30,267 bases of DNA from JARROD01 sp037384225 (GTDB lineage Bacteria > Pseudomonadota > Gammaproteobacteria > Pseudomonadales > Cellvibrionaceae). A model generated the notes under the pieces. That model was not told the DNA's origin, searched no databases, and saw nothing but the letters and a program-made list of their open reading frames with translations. Below, one piece after another: positions 15,955-24,446 of the stretch. A program made the position numbers and the translations under genes. Location of the stretch: NCBI GenBank assembly GCA_037384225.1, contig JARROD010000005.1, forward strand, positions 1 to 30,267, in the 5' to 3' direction. Position 1 is the first letter of the stretch; each line of letters begins with the position of its first letter.

Positions 15955-15988
15955 CACTGTACAATCCGCTAATTTGTGCTGATCATCT

Positions 15989-16366
15989 ATGGGTATTTCG
16001 GAAAATCTTCAACTAAGATTAAGTAAAGACAGTGATCACCCGATTCCGTATGACGACGGAGATATCGCTGTAGAGGCGGTCAAGCCTGAACTTAAGCATC
16101 CTCCGATGTACAAAGTTATAATGCTTAACGACGACTACACGCCTATGGAATTCGTTGTTAAAGTACTGGAGATGTTTTTTGGGATGACCCGCGAAAAAGC
16201 GACAAAGGTAATGTTAACTGTGCATACACAGGGGAAGGCAGTTTGTGGAATATTTACTCGCGATATTGCTGAAACCAAGGCAGCATTGGTAAATCAATAT
16301 GCAAGGGAGAATCAACATCCTCTGTTATGCGAAATTGAGATGTCGGGTGGAGATGACGATGACTAA
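15989..16366 (+). CDS. clpS: ClpS, N-end rule adaptor of ClpAP
   Basis: ClpS binds proteins with N-terminal Leu, Phe, Trp or Tyr and hands them to ClpA. The 125-residue product has the family core MYKVIMLNDDYTPMEFVVKV, with the Asn-Asp-Asp substrate-contact motif, then TREKATKVMLTVHTQGKAVCG with the pocket-lining His, and the end ARENQHPLLCEIE. The N-terminal extension that contacts ClpA is about 40 residues, somewhat longer than in E. coli. The C-terminus ends in an acidic GGDDDD run. No clear Shine-Dalgarno precedes the ATG. clpA follows after 37 bases. Confidence 0.96.
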   Translation: MGISENLQLRLSKDSDHPIPYDDGDIAVEAVKPELKHPPMYKVIMLNDDYTPMEFVVKVLEMFFGMTREKATKVMLTVHTQGKAVCGIFTRDIAETKAALVNQYARENQHPLLCEIEMSGGDDDD

Positions 16367-16403
16367 ATATGTTAAAAAGCTTTTGCTTTAGAGGTTATCG
16401 CAG

Positions 16404-18680
16404 ATGCTTAGCAAGGATTTAGAAGTTACATTAAATTTGGCCTTCAAAGGCGCCCGCTCCAAACGGCATGAGTTCATGACGGTGGAGCATTTATTGTTAG
16501 CGCTGATTGACAATGAATCAGCCGCTAATGTGTTACGGGCCTGTGGTGCCGATCTTAATGGGTTGCGCAAAGACCTTATCGAATTTGTGGATTCTACAAC
16601 CCCCTTGATTCCTGAAAATGACACCGAACGGGAAACCCAGCCGACGCTGGGATTTCAGCGGGTTTTGCAGCGCGCGGTTTTCCATGTGCAGTCATCTGGC
16701 AAGAAAGAGGTGACGGGTGCAAATGTTTTGGTTGCAATTTTCAGCGAACAGGAAAGTCAGGCCGTCTACTACCTGAAACAGCAGAGTATCGCTCGTATCG
16801 ATGTGGTGAACTTTATCACTCATGGTATTTCCAAGGTTGCCGGTCAGCCCGATCATTCCGACCACAATGTGGACCCGGGGCATGAACAACATGATGAAGA
16901 CGGTATCGGCGCTGATGGAAGCCCCAGCCAGAGCCCTCTGGAATCGTATGCCTCCAACCTCAATGAAGAGGCATCTCGGGGACGTATAGACCCGCTGGTG
17001 GGGCGGGCCAATGAAGTGGAGAGGGTGAGTCAAATATTGTCCCGGCGCCGCAAAAACAACCCTTTGCTTGTAGGGGAGTCCGGTGTGGGTAAAACCGCTA
17101 TTGCCGAGGGTTTGGCAAAGCGTATCGTCGATGGCGAAGTACCTGAAATACTGTTGAAAAGCGTTGTGTATTCCCTGGATCTGGGTTCATTGCTGGCGGG
17201 TACCAAATACCGGGGGGATTTTGAAAAACGTTTTAAAGGTTTACTGGCCGATCTGAAAAAGCAAGAAGACGCGATTCTGTTTATTGATGAAATTCATACC
17301 ATCATCGGTGCCGGTGCTGCTTCGGGTGGCGTTATGGATGCATCCAATTTGTTGAAACCTTTGCTGACGTCGGGTGAATTGCGCTGTATCGGGTCGACCA
17401 CATTTCAGGAATACCGCGGTATTTTTGAAAAGGACCGCGCGCTATCGCGACGCTTCCAGAAGGTGGATGTGAATGAACCCAGCGTCGAAGAAACCTATTT
17501 GATTTTGAAAGGTTTGAAAAGCCGCTTTGAAGACCATCACAAGCTGCGCTATACGGATACCGCACTGCGCGCGGCGGCCAAACTCGCCGACCGCTATATT
17601 ACCGAGCGTTATATGCCGGATAAGGCGATAGATGTCATTGACGAGGCCGGTGCTTATCAACAGCTACAACCTCAAGGCAAGCGCAAAAAAGTGGTTGGTG
17701 TCAGCGATGTTGAAGCCATTGTGGCCAAGATCGCCCGAATTCCGCCAAAAAGCGTTTCTTCTTCCGATAAGGAACAATTGAAAAAATTGGATGAGTCCCT
17801 GAAGTTGACGGTCTTTGGGCAGGATGAGGCCATTGGCGTACTGTCTACGGCGATAAAGCTCTCCCGAGCCGGCTTGAATATTTCCGAGAAGCCGATCGGT
17901 TCTTTCCTGTTTTCGGGTCCCACCGGTGTCGGTAAAACCGAACTGTGCCGGCAGTTGGCGGCGACTATGGGCGTGGAGCTTATACGCTTTGATATGTCCG
18001 AGTACATGGAACGCCATACCGTTTCCCGCCTCATCGGCGCGCCGCCCGGTTATGTCGGATTCGATCAGGGCGGTCTGCTGACCGATTCCGTGACCAAACA
18101 CCCCCACAGTGTGGTCTTGCTCGATGAGATTGAAAAGGCGCACCCCGAGGTTTTCAACCTCTTGTTGCAGGTAATGGATCACGGCACCTTGACGGATAAC
18201 AATGGCCGTAAGGCGGATTTCCGCAACGTCATTTTGATCATGACCACCAATGCCGGCGCAGAAGAGATGAGCCGCCGTTCAATTGGTTTTACCAAGCAGG
18301 ATCATTCCACCGACGGTTTGGAAGCCATCAAAAAGATGTTTACGCCAGAGTTTCGCAACCGACTGGATGCCATTATTCAGTTTGGTGCTCTGAGTAAGGA
18401 AGTGATCAAAACGGTGGTGGATAAATTCCTGGTTGAGCTCCAGGCTCAGCTCGACGACAAGCATGTGGTACTCGAAGTGAACGAGTGTGCGAGGGATTGG
18501 CTGGCCGAGCACGGCTATGATGAAAAAATGGGGGCGAGGCCCATGTCCCGCTTGATTCAGGACAAAGTGAAAAAGCCCCTGGCGGAAGAAGTCTTGTTTG
18601 GTGACTTGTCAACGGGTGGTGGTACCGTAAAGGTCGTTGTAGAAAACGACGACCTGGCCATAAAAGTAGAGGCGGCCTAA
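16404..18680 (+). CDS. clpA: ClpA, ATP-dependent unfoldase of the ClpAP protease
   Basis: ClpA forms a hexamer that unfolds substrates and feeds them to ClpP in the cytosol. The 758-residue product equals the E. coli length. It has the N-terminal double-repeat domain (about 1-145) that binds ClpS, a polar acidic linker (about 148-185), a first AAA+ module with Walker A GESGVGKT at 224-231 and Walker B ILFIDEIHT, and a second module with Walker A GPTGVGKT near 505 and Walker B VVLLDEIEKAH. The ClpP-docking loop reads SIGFTK, an IGF variant of the IGL signature. GAGG lies nine bases before the ATG. Its stop codon is inside the loop of the terminator that ends the clpS-clpA unit. Confidence 0.97.
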   Translation: MLSKDLEVTLNLAFKGARSKRHEFMTVEHLLLALIDNESAANVLRACGADLNGLRKDLIEFVDSTTPLIPENDTERETQPTLGFQRVLQRAVFHVQSSGKKEVTGANVLVAIFSEQESQAVYYLKQQSIARIDVVNFITHGISKVAGQPDHSDHNVDPGHEQHDEDGIGADGSPSQSPLESYASNLNEEASRGRIDPLVGRANEVERVSQILSRRRKNNPLLVGESGVGKTAIAEGLAKRIVDGEVPEILLKSVVYSLDLGSLLAGTKYRGDFEKRFKGLLADLKKQEDAILFIDEIHTIIGAGAASGGVMDASNLLKPLLTSGELRCIGSTTFQEYRGIFEKDRALSRRFQKVDVNEPSVEETYLILKGLKSRFEDHHKLRYTDTALRAAAKLADRYITERYMPDKAIDVIDEAGAYQQLQPQGKRKKVVGVSDVEAIVAKIARIPPKSVSSSDKEQLKKLDESLKLTVFGQDEAIGVLSTAIKLSRAGLNISEKPIGSFLFSGPTGVGKTELCRQLAATMGVELIRFDMSEYMERHTVSRLIGAPPGYVGFDQGGLLTDSVTKHPHSVVLLDEIEKAHPEVFNLLLQVMDHGTLTDNNGRKADFRNVILIMTTNAGAEEMSRRSIGFTKQDHSTDGLEAIKKMFTPEFRNRLDAIIQFGALSKEVIKTVVDKFLVELQAQLDDKHVVLEVNECARDWLAEHGYDEKMGARPMSRLIQDKVKKPLAEEVLFGDLSTGGGTVKVVVENDDLAIKVEAA

Positions 18681-18702
18681 ATTCAGCCTCTACTTGTTTT
18701 TG
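18664..18702 (+). terminator. Terminator of clpS-clpA overlapping the clpA stop
   Basis: AAGTAGAGGC (18664-18673) pairs perfectly with GCCTCTACTT (18686-18695) around a 12-base loop and is followed by GTTTTTG. The left arm encodes the last residues of ClpA, and the TAA is in the loop. Confidence 0.88.
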
Positions 18703-18809
18703 TGTCGGCTTTGCAAACTGCTCAATCTTAACGGGAGCAGGGGAGTTATGTGTTCCTGGTTTCCGTACTGAGGGGAGCTTGGGTAGCAAAAGGAAGATGG
18801 ACCAGCCGG

Positions 18810-19028
18810 CTAACGCGCCCGATAGGTGATGCGGCCCTTGCTCAGATCGTAGGGTGTTAGTTCGACCTTGACTTTATCGCCAGTAAGTATGCGGATATAG
18901 TTTTTGCGCATCTTCCCTGAAATATGGGCTGTTACCACATGGCCATTTTCAAGCTTGACTCTGAAAGTTGTGTTGGGAAGGGTATCGATAACTTCACCTT
19001 CCATTTCAATATGGTCTTCTTTCGCCAT
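18810..19028 (-). CDS. infA: Translation initiation factor IF-1
   Basis: IF-1 binds the A site of the 30S subunit during initiation. The 72-residue product is a complete S1/OB-fold protein: MAKEDHIEMEGEVIDTLPN at the start, FRVKLENGHVVTAHISGKMR, and the end VELTPYDLSKGRITYRAR. GAGGAT stands about nine bases before the ATG. It lies downstream of bpt on the same strand with a gap of 171 bases, large enough for its own promoter. Confidence 0.98.
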   Translation of the reverse strand: MAKEDHIEMEGEVIDTLPNTTFRVKLENGHVVTAHISGKMRKNYIRILTGDKVKVELTPYDLSKGRITYRAR

Positions 19029-19199
19029 TCGGCAATATCCTCAATAATTTTCGCTGCTTTTTCGCTGGATTTTACTGAAATTGTGCCAGCCCCGCCGAGC
19101 AGGCGTGAATTGTGCCTGAAAAGGGATGCATATCCAAGTGGGTATTTAAAAAAATGCTTGATTTTACATACCGCAATTTAAGCGGGGCGGGCGTTACAT

Positions 19200-19907
19200 T
19201 TATTTGGGTTGGATCCACTGGTTATCTATTAGCAGCTCCAGTGGGTTGAACTGAGTTTTGTAATTCATTTTTTTACATTCTTCGATCCAATAGCCTAAAT
19301 ATACAGCTGGCAAATTCAGCTCCCGAGCTTTGTAGATCTGGTAAAGGATGGCATAGGTTCCCAGGCTGCGGCGACTTTCATCGGGATCAAAGTACGTGTA
19401 CACCGCAGACAGCCCGTTATCCATAATGTCGCTGACCGCCACACCCAAGAGCTTATTTTTCAGCCGAAATTCGAAAAATTGTGTCGACCCCCACTCGCTG
19501 GTCAAAAACGCGTCAAATTGAAGCCGGGTAGGGGGGTACATATCTCCGTCACTGTGGCGCTCGGAAATATAACGTTCATAAAGCGCATAGTGGTCATCGC
19601 CATTAAGGCGTTCGGAGGTTTTGATTTCAAGGTCTTGGTTAAGCTTCCAACACCGGCGTTGCTGCCGGTTTGGGGTAAATTTGGCCACCGGTATTCTGGC
19701 GGGCACGCAGGCATAGCAGGCTACGCAATGTGGGCGATACAGGTGACTGCCGCTACGGCGAAAACCGATTTCTGACAACCGGCTATAAAGGTGGATATTG
19801 ATTTTAGCCGTAGGATCCACAAATACGGTAGTAGCATCCTGATCCGACAGATAGCTGCATGTGTGAGGATGAGTCGCAAACAGGCGAATATGGGACAGGT
19901 CACTCAT
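19200..19907 (-). CDS. bpt: Aspartate/glutamate leucyl-tRNA-protein transferase Bpt (ATE family)
   Basis: Bacterial relatives of eukaryotic ATE1 attach leucine from leucyl-tRNA to proteins with N-terminal Asp or Glu, making ClpS substrates. The 235-residue product shows the N-terminal cysteine motif CSYL and the block RPHCVACYACVPARIPV, then RHSDGDMYPP, and the acetyltransferase-like core YTYFDPDESRRSLGTYAIL with YLGYWIEECKKMNYKTQFNP. The ATG overlaps the aat stop by eight bases, so the two transferases are probably translationally coupled. Confidence 0.93.
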   Translation of the reverse strand: MSDLSHIRLFATHPHTCSYLSDQDATTVFVDPTAKINIHLYSRLSEIGFRRSGSHLYRPHCVACYACVPARIPVAKFTPNRQQRRCWKLNQDLEIKTSERLNGDDHYALYERYISERHSDGDMYPPTRLQFDAFLTSEWGSTQFFEFRLKNKLLGVAVSDIMDNGLSAVYTYFDPDESRRSLGTYAILYQIYKARELNLPAVYLGYWIEECKKMNYKTQFNPLELLIDNQWIQPK

Positions 19908-20619
19908 TGTCGTAGCGCCAGGTTATTTTAAAATCTATATCCTTACAGTATTCCGTCTCTATATCTACACAGTCTAACAGTATTTGACTAAATTGAGAGC
20001 GGGGAATTTCCTCTGCCCCCAAACTGAACAGGTGTTCACTGCTGACTTGGCAGTCAACAACTTGATAGCCTTGAATTTGCAACTGTTTTACCAGGTGTAC
20101 GAAAGCAACCTTGGAGGCATCGGTGCGAAAGCTGAACATCGATTCACCGAAAAACGCCCTGCCCAGGGCCACACCGTACAATCCACCCACCAGTTCGCCG
20201 TTTTGCCAGGCTTCGACGGAGTGTGCATAGCCGAGCTGGAACAACTGTGTGTAGGCCCGTTGCATCTCTGGGGTTATCCAGGTGCCATGTGTGTATTTTC
20301 GCGATTTGGCACAGGCATTGATAACAGACTCAAAGGCTGTGTCCGCCGTGACGTTAAAAAGGTTTTTCCGCAGCGTTTTACGCAGGCTGCGGGAAATATG
20401 CAGTTTGGCGGGAAACAGCACAGAACGTGGATCGGGGCTCCACCAAAGGATTGGCTGGCCGCTCTCATACCAGGGAAAGATGCCTTCGCTATAGGCAACC
20501 TTCAGACGTTCCGGCGACAGATCGCCGCCGGCCGCGAGCAACCCGTTTGGAGACTTCAGGGCCCGCTCAAGAGGGGGAAATGCGAGCTGGTTACTGTCCA
20601 GCCAGGGTATATGTGACAT
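19900..20619 (-). CDS. aat: Leucyl/phenylalanyl-tRNA-protein transferase
   Basis: Aat adds Leu or Phe to N-terminal Lys or Arg, the other branch of the bacterial N-degron pathway. The 239-residue product has family blocks FPPLERALKSPNGLLAAGGD, SEGIFPWYESGQPILWWSPD with the substrate-pocket region, and GLYGVALGRAFFGESMFS. I start at ATG 20619 (MSHIPWLDSNQLAFPP); a longer open frame upstream runs into trxB and is not conserved. It lies 22 bases after trxB and overlaps bpt, giving a trxB-aat-bpt transcription unit. Confidence 0.95.
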   Translation of the reverse strand: MSHIPWLDSNQLAFPPLERALKSPNGLLAAGGDLSPERLKVAYSEGIFPWYESGQPILWWSPDPRSVLFPAKLHISRSLRKTLRKNLFNVTADTAFESVINACAKSRKYTHGTWITPEMQRAYTQLFQLGYAHSVEAWQNGELVGGLYGVALGRAFFGESMFSFRTDASKVAFVHLVKQLQIQGYQVVDCQVSSEHLFSLGAEEIPRSQFSQILLDCVDIETEYCKDIDFKITWRYDNE

Positions 20620-20641
20620 CTCAACATCGCAAAAATGGGTC

Positions 20642-21589
20642 CTATTGATCGTCCAGAAATTTTTCCGCATCAAGGGCCGCCATGCAACCGGCACCCGCCG
20701 ATGTGACCGCCTGGCGGTACACGTGGTCCGCCACGTCGCCGGCGGCAAATACGCCGGCAACACTGGTAGCGGTGGCGTTACCATCGAGGCCGCTTTTAAT
20801 CGTGATATAACCGTCTTTCATGTCGAGTTGGTCGGCGAATAAATCGGTATTGGGTTTGTGGCCTATGGCGATAAAGGCCCCTTGTGTCTCGAGTTCCGAG
20901 AGGCTGCCATCGACGGTGCTTTTCACCCTTACCCCGGTAACGCCGGCGTCGTCACCCAGCACTTCCTCCAGGGTATGATTCCACAGGATTCGGACATTGC
21001 CATTTTTTTCTTTCTCAAACAGCTTGTCCTGCAGGATCTTTTCCGAACGCAGTTTATCGCGACGGTGGATCAGGGTGACTTCAGCGGCAATATTGGAGAG
21101 ATAGAGGGCTTCTTCCACCGCGGTATTACCCCCGCCCACGACCACGACTTTTTGATTGCGGTAGAAGAAACCGTCACAGGTTGCACATGCACTTACGCCG
21201 CGCCCCATAAAAGCTTCTTCCGAGGGCAGGCCCAAATACTGGGCAGATGCACCGGTGGCGATTATCAGGGCATCACAGGTGTACGTGTTGGACCCTGTCA
21301 GCTTGAAGGGTCGCTGGCTCAGATCTGCCGTTTCTATATGGTCAAACACGACCTGGGTATCAAATCGTTCAGCATGCTGCTGCATTTGCAGCATCAGATC
21401 CGGGCCCTGCAGCTCGGCAATGCCACCGGGCCAGTTTTCCACATCCGTCGTGGTTGTCAATTGACCACCCTGTTGCATACCGGTAATTACCACCGGGCTT
21501 AGATTGGCGCGGGCGGCGTAAATCGCCGCGGTGTAACCAGCGGGCCCGGAGCCCAGAATTATTAGACGGTAATGCTTGAGTTCACTCAT
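20642..21589 (-). CDS. trxB: Thioredoxin reductase
   Basis: A flavoenzyme that passes electrons from NADPH to thioredoxin in the cytosol. The 315-residue product has the FAD-binding GSGPAG at 13-18, the redox pair CATC (Cys135 and Cys138), the NADPH site GGGNTAVEEALYLS, and the C-terminal GVFAAGDVAD block. The start at 21589 (MSELKHYRLIILGSG) fits the family; the frame stays open upstream only because it reads through part of the family A repeat. Confidence 0.97.
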   Translation of the reverse strand: MSELKHYRLIILGSGPAGYTAAIYAARANLSPVVITGMQQGGQLTTTTDVENWPGGIAELQGPDLMLQMQQHAERFDTQVVFDHIETADLSQRPFKLTGSNTYTCDALIIATGASAQYLGLPSEEAFMGRGVSACATCDGFFYRNQKVVVVGGGNTAVEEALYLSNIAAEVTLIHRRDKLRSEKILQDKLFEKEKNGNVRILWNHTLEEVLGDDAGVTGVRVKSTVDGSLSELETQGAFIAIGHKPNTDLFADQLDMKDGYITIKSGLDGNATATSVAGVFAAGDVADHVYRQAVTSAGAGCMAALDAEKFLDDQ

Positions 21590-21645
21590 GAAGGGGGTCC
21601 ATACAGTTGTAATAAGTGGATGTAGCTGCAAATTCACAGAATTTT

Positions 21646-21742
21646 GTAACTTCTCAGTAACCCGGGGGCTTTGTGCCTTCGATCCGGCGGCCTCCGGACG
21701 TCCGCCTGACACTGTGCTTACCCCGGGTTATTGAGACGTTAC
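21646..21742 (-). repeat. Family A palindromic element, copy 2 (inverted)
   Basis: A 97-bp element bounded by GTAAC and GTTAC, with imperfect terminal repeats of about 24 bases. Its reverse complement follows the 90-bp copy at 1622-1711 closely over its whole length but carries seven additional bases in the centre, which lengthen the inner palindrome around GGCGGACGTCCGGAGG. The two terminal mismatches between its arms show more divergence than in copy 1. It lies upstream of trxB. Confidence 0.8.
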
Positions 21743-21949
21743 GGAAATTTCAGATAAGTGATTGAAATCCCATAAATTTCACTATCAGTATAATAAGTTA
21801 ATACGTTTTGGGTCGCAAAATAGTATGCCTCTATCCGCCAAATTGCAGGAATTTATGGCGTATATTTTTGGAAATATGGCGGCTTTTTCTTTGCATAGGG
21901 TTCGATTTACTGGAATTCAAGGCGCGGATACTCAGTCCTGAACACGGCA

Positions 21950-21981
21950 ATCGGGCGTTTAATTGCGGGGCAGGGCACTAG
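21950..21981 (+). repeat. Family C 32-nt repeat, copy 2
   Basis: Matches 7745-7776 at 28 of 32 positions and ends 93 bases before the chosen ftsK start. Flanking bases are not similar, so the repeat unit is short and sharply bounded. Confidence 0.55.
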
Positions 21982-22074
21982 CAATATGAGTACCAGCCAT
22001 TACAATAGCTGACATTTGCGTAATTTAGAATCATTAAACCCAGGGTAAATTTTGTTGTGCCCAAGGAACAGCCA

Positions 22075-24429
22075 GTGAAAACCAGTAATTCTGATACCAG
22101 TACGCCCGTCGTGTCTACAAATGGAGGCTTGGGCATGAGGTTGATATTGAAGGAAGGCACGTTGATCGGGCTGATCGCTGTGTGTGCCTATCTGATGATG
22201 GCACTGGTCACCTATAGCCCGGAAGATCCGGGCTGGTCCAGCACCGGCAGCGGGGCGGGTATCCACAATGCCGGTGGGCCGACGGGGGCCTGGGTGGCCG
22301 ATGTATTCTTTTCCCTGTTCGGTTATCTGGCGTTTCTGTTTCCGTTGATGCTGGCTTATCGGGCCTGGTTGATTTTTCGTGAAAGGGTGCAACCTGGCGG
22401 TTTCGACTGGTTAATGTTGGCTTTGCGCGCTGTGGGGCTGGTGTTGGTGATGGTGGCGGGCACTGGCCTGGCGTCCCTCTATTACGGCAGCGAAAGTGCC
22501 AACCTGCCATTTTCCAATGGCGGTGTGGTGGGGGTTTCCGTCGCCGAAGCGGTGGAATCGGCGTTTAGCTATACCGGCGGGACGCTGTTGTTGATAGCGG
22601 TGTTTTTGTTCGGCGTCACAATTTTTACCGATCTGTCCTGGTTTAAACTGATGGATCAGATCGGAAGCCTGACCCTGCGTATGATCGAGGCGGTCAAACG
22701 CTATTTCCAACAACGTAAAGTGCGCAGAGAGGAAAAGCGGCAGGCGCGACTGGCGCAACAGGCGCGACGCTTGGCGGCTGAAAAACAGGCGAAAGTCAAT
22801 GCCGAGCGCATCCCTCCGAAAATTACCGAGCCTCCGCGCAAGCCCAAGCAGAGCCCACGGGTACAGAAGGAGAAGCAGGTCGCGCTATTCGACGATACCC
22901 CGGTGACCGGTGAGCTGCCGCCGCTAAGCCTGCTCGATCCAGCGGACAAGCACAGCGACAAAGGCTATTCGAAAGAGTCCCTGGAAGCCATGTCGCGATT
23001 GCTGGAGCTGAAACTGAAAGATTTCGGCGTAATTGTCGAAGTGGTATCCGTGATGCCGGGGCCGGTGGTAACGCGGTTTGAGATCCAGCCCGCACCCGGG
23101 GTCAAGGTCAGTCGCATTACCAATTTGGCCAAAGACCTGGCGCGATCGCTGGCGGTTATCAGTGTCCGGGTTGTCGAAGTGATACCCGGCAAATCGGTGG
23201 TGGGGGTCGAAATACCCAACGAACATCGTGAAATTGTACGGCTGAGCGAGGTGCTGTCGTCGGAAGTCTATGAAAATGCCAAATCCCCATTAACCCTGGC
23301 GATGGGACACGATATCTCCGGCGAACCGATTATTGCCAACCTGGCGAAAATGCCCCATCTACTGGTGGCGGGGACCACGGGGTCGGGCAAATCCGTCGGC
23401 GTCAACGTTATGCTGTTGAGCCTACTGTATAAGTCGACTCCCAAAGATGTGCGCCTGATCCTGGTAGACCCAAAAATGCTTGAACTTTCCATTTACGAGG
23501 GGATCCCACATCTGCTGACACCGGTCATTACGGATATGAAAGATGCGGCCAACGGCCTGCGCTGGTGTGTGGGAGAAATGGAACGGCGTTACAAGTTAAT
23601 GGCGGCCATGGGCGTGCGCAACCTGGCGGGCTTCAATCGCAAGGTGGAGGATGCTATCAAGGCGGGTCAACCCTTATCCGACCCGCTGTGGGTGGCGGAT
23701 GAGCACTACCAGGCCGGCGAGGAGGAGGCTGTGGCGCCGACGCTGGAACGGTTGCCATCCATTGTGGTCGTTATCGATGAATTTGCCGACATGATGATGA
23801 TTGTCGGTAAAAAGGTCGAGCAGTTGATCGCCCGGATTGCACAAAAAGCCCGGGCAGCCGGAATCCATCTTGTGCTGGCTACCCAACGGCCTTCGGTCGA
23901 TGTTATCACGGGGCTGATCAAAGCTAACGTACCGACACGTATGGCTTTCCAGGTTTCCTCGAAGGTCGATTCCCGCACCATTTTGGATCAGGGCGGTGCC
24001 GAGCAGCTTCTGGGGCATGGCGACATGCTGTATCTGCCCCCGGGCAGCGGGGTACCGATGCGGGTGCACGGCGCTTTTGTCGATGATCATGAGGTTCACA
24101 AGGTGGTGGCGGATTGGAAACGCCGTGGCGAACCCAATTACCTGGAAGGGGTAGTCGACGATAGTACCAATAGCATTCCTGTCCCGGGGTTGAGCTCAGA
24201 CGGTGGTGACGAGAACGGTGACAGTGAATCCGATGCGCTTTACGATGAAGCGGTGGCCTTTGTGACTGAATCGCGCAAGGCTTCGATCTCTTCAGTCCAG
24301 CGCAAGCTGCGCATCGGCTATAACCGTGCCGCGCGCCTGATCGAAGCCATGGAAACCGCCGGTGTGGTCAGTGAAATGGCCAGTAACGGCAACCGGGAAG
24401 TGCTGGCGCCGCCGCCCCCGAAACATTAA
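22075..24429 (+). CDS. ftsK: DNA translocase FtsK
   Basis: FtsK anchors at the division septum and pumps chromosome ends through it to allow dimer resolution at dif. With GTG 22075 the product has 784 residues. Four membrane segments lie at about 29-47, 74-100, 112-136 and 166-186. A short basic linker follows (about 190-290), much shorter than in E. coli. The motor has Walker A GTTGSGKS near 433-440 and Walker B VVVIDEFADMMM. The C-terminal winged-helix gamma domain (YDEAVAFVTESRKASISSVQ onward) reads KOPS sites and activates XerD. I prefer GTG 22075 because AAGGA stands seven bases before it; an in-frame GTG at 22057 is possible. Confidence 0.96.
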   Translation: MKTSNSDTSTPVVSTNGGLGMRLILKEGTLIGLIAVCAYLMMALVTYSPEDPGWSSTGSGAGIHNAGGPTGAWVADVFFSLFGYLAFLFPLMLAYRAWLIFRERVQPGGFDWLMLALRAVGLVLVMVAGTGLASLYYGSESANLPFSNGGVVGVSVAEAVESAFSYTGGTLLLIAVFLFGVTIFTDLSWFKLMDQIGSLTLRMIEAVKRYFQQRKVRREEKRQARLAQQARRLAAEKQAKVNAERIPPKITEPPRKPKQSPRVQKEKQVALFDDTPVTGELPPLSLLDPADKHSDKGYSKESLEAMSRLLELKLKDFGVIVEVVSVMPGPVVTRFEIQPAPGVKVSRITNLAKDLARSLAVISVRVVEVIPGKSVVGVEIPNEHREIVRLSEVLSSEVYENAKSPLTLAMGHDISGEPIIANLAKMPHLLVAGTTGSGKSVGVNVMLLSLLYKSTPKDVRLILVDPKMLELSIYEGIPHLLTPVITDMKDAANGLRWCVGEMERRYKLMAAMGVRNLAGFNRKVEDAIKAGQPLSDPLWVADEHYQAGEEEAVAPTLERLPSIVVVIDEFADMMMIVGKKVEQLIARIAQKARAAGIHLVLATQRPSVDVITGLIKANVPTRMAFQVSSKVDSRTILDQGGAEQLLGHGDMLYLPPGSGVPMRVHGAFVDDHEVHKVVADWKRRGEPNYLEGVVDDSTNSIPVPGLSSDGGDENGDSESDALYDEAVAFVTESRKASISSVQRKLRIGYNRAARLIEAMETAGVVSEMASNGNREVLAPPPPKH

Positions 24430-24446
24430 TCAATGGAATCCACGCT

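Larger units (their letters stand above)
21590..22074. other. Divergent intergenic region between trxB and ftsK
   Basis: This 485-base gap contains no convincing gene. From left to right it holds the trxB leader, the family A element (21646-21742), an AT-rich stretch with a direct repeat of TATGGCG near 21855-21890, the family C repeat (21950-21981) and the ftsK leader. Promoters of both genes must lie here, but no hexamer pair stands out. Confidence 0.6.

Noticed and set aside
20617..20784. Upstream extension of the aat frame
   Set aside because: It overlaps trxB coding sequence and the added residues are low-complexity Pro/Arg sequence; the family N-terminus begins at 20619.
21590..21712. 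Upstream extension of the trxB frame
   Set aside because: The added residues are read from the family A repeat; TrxB proteins start at the MSELK-type N-terminus.
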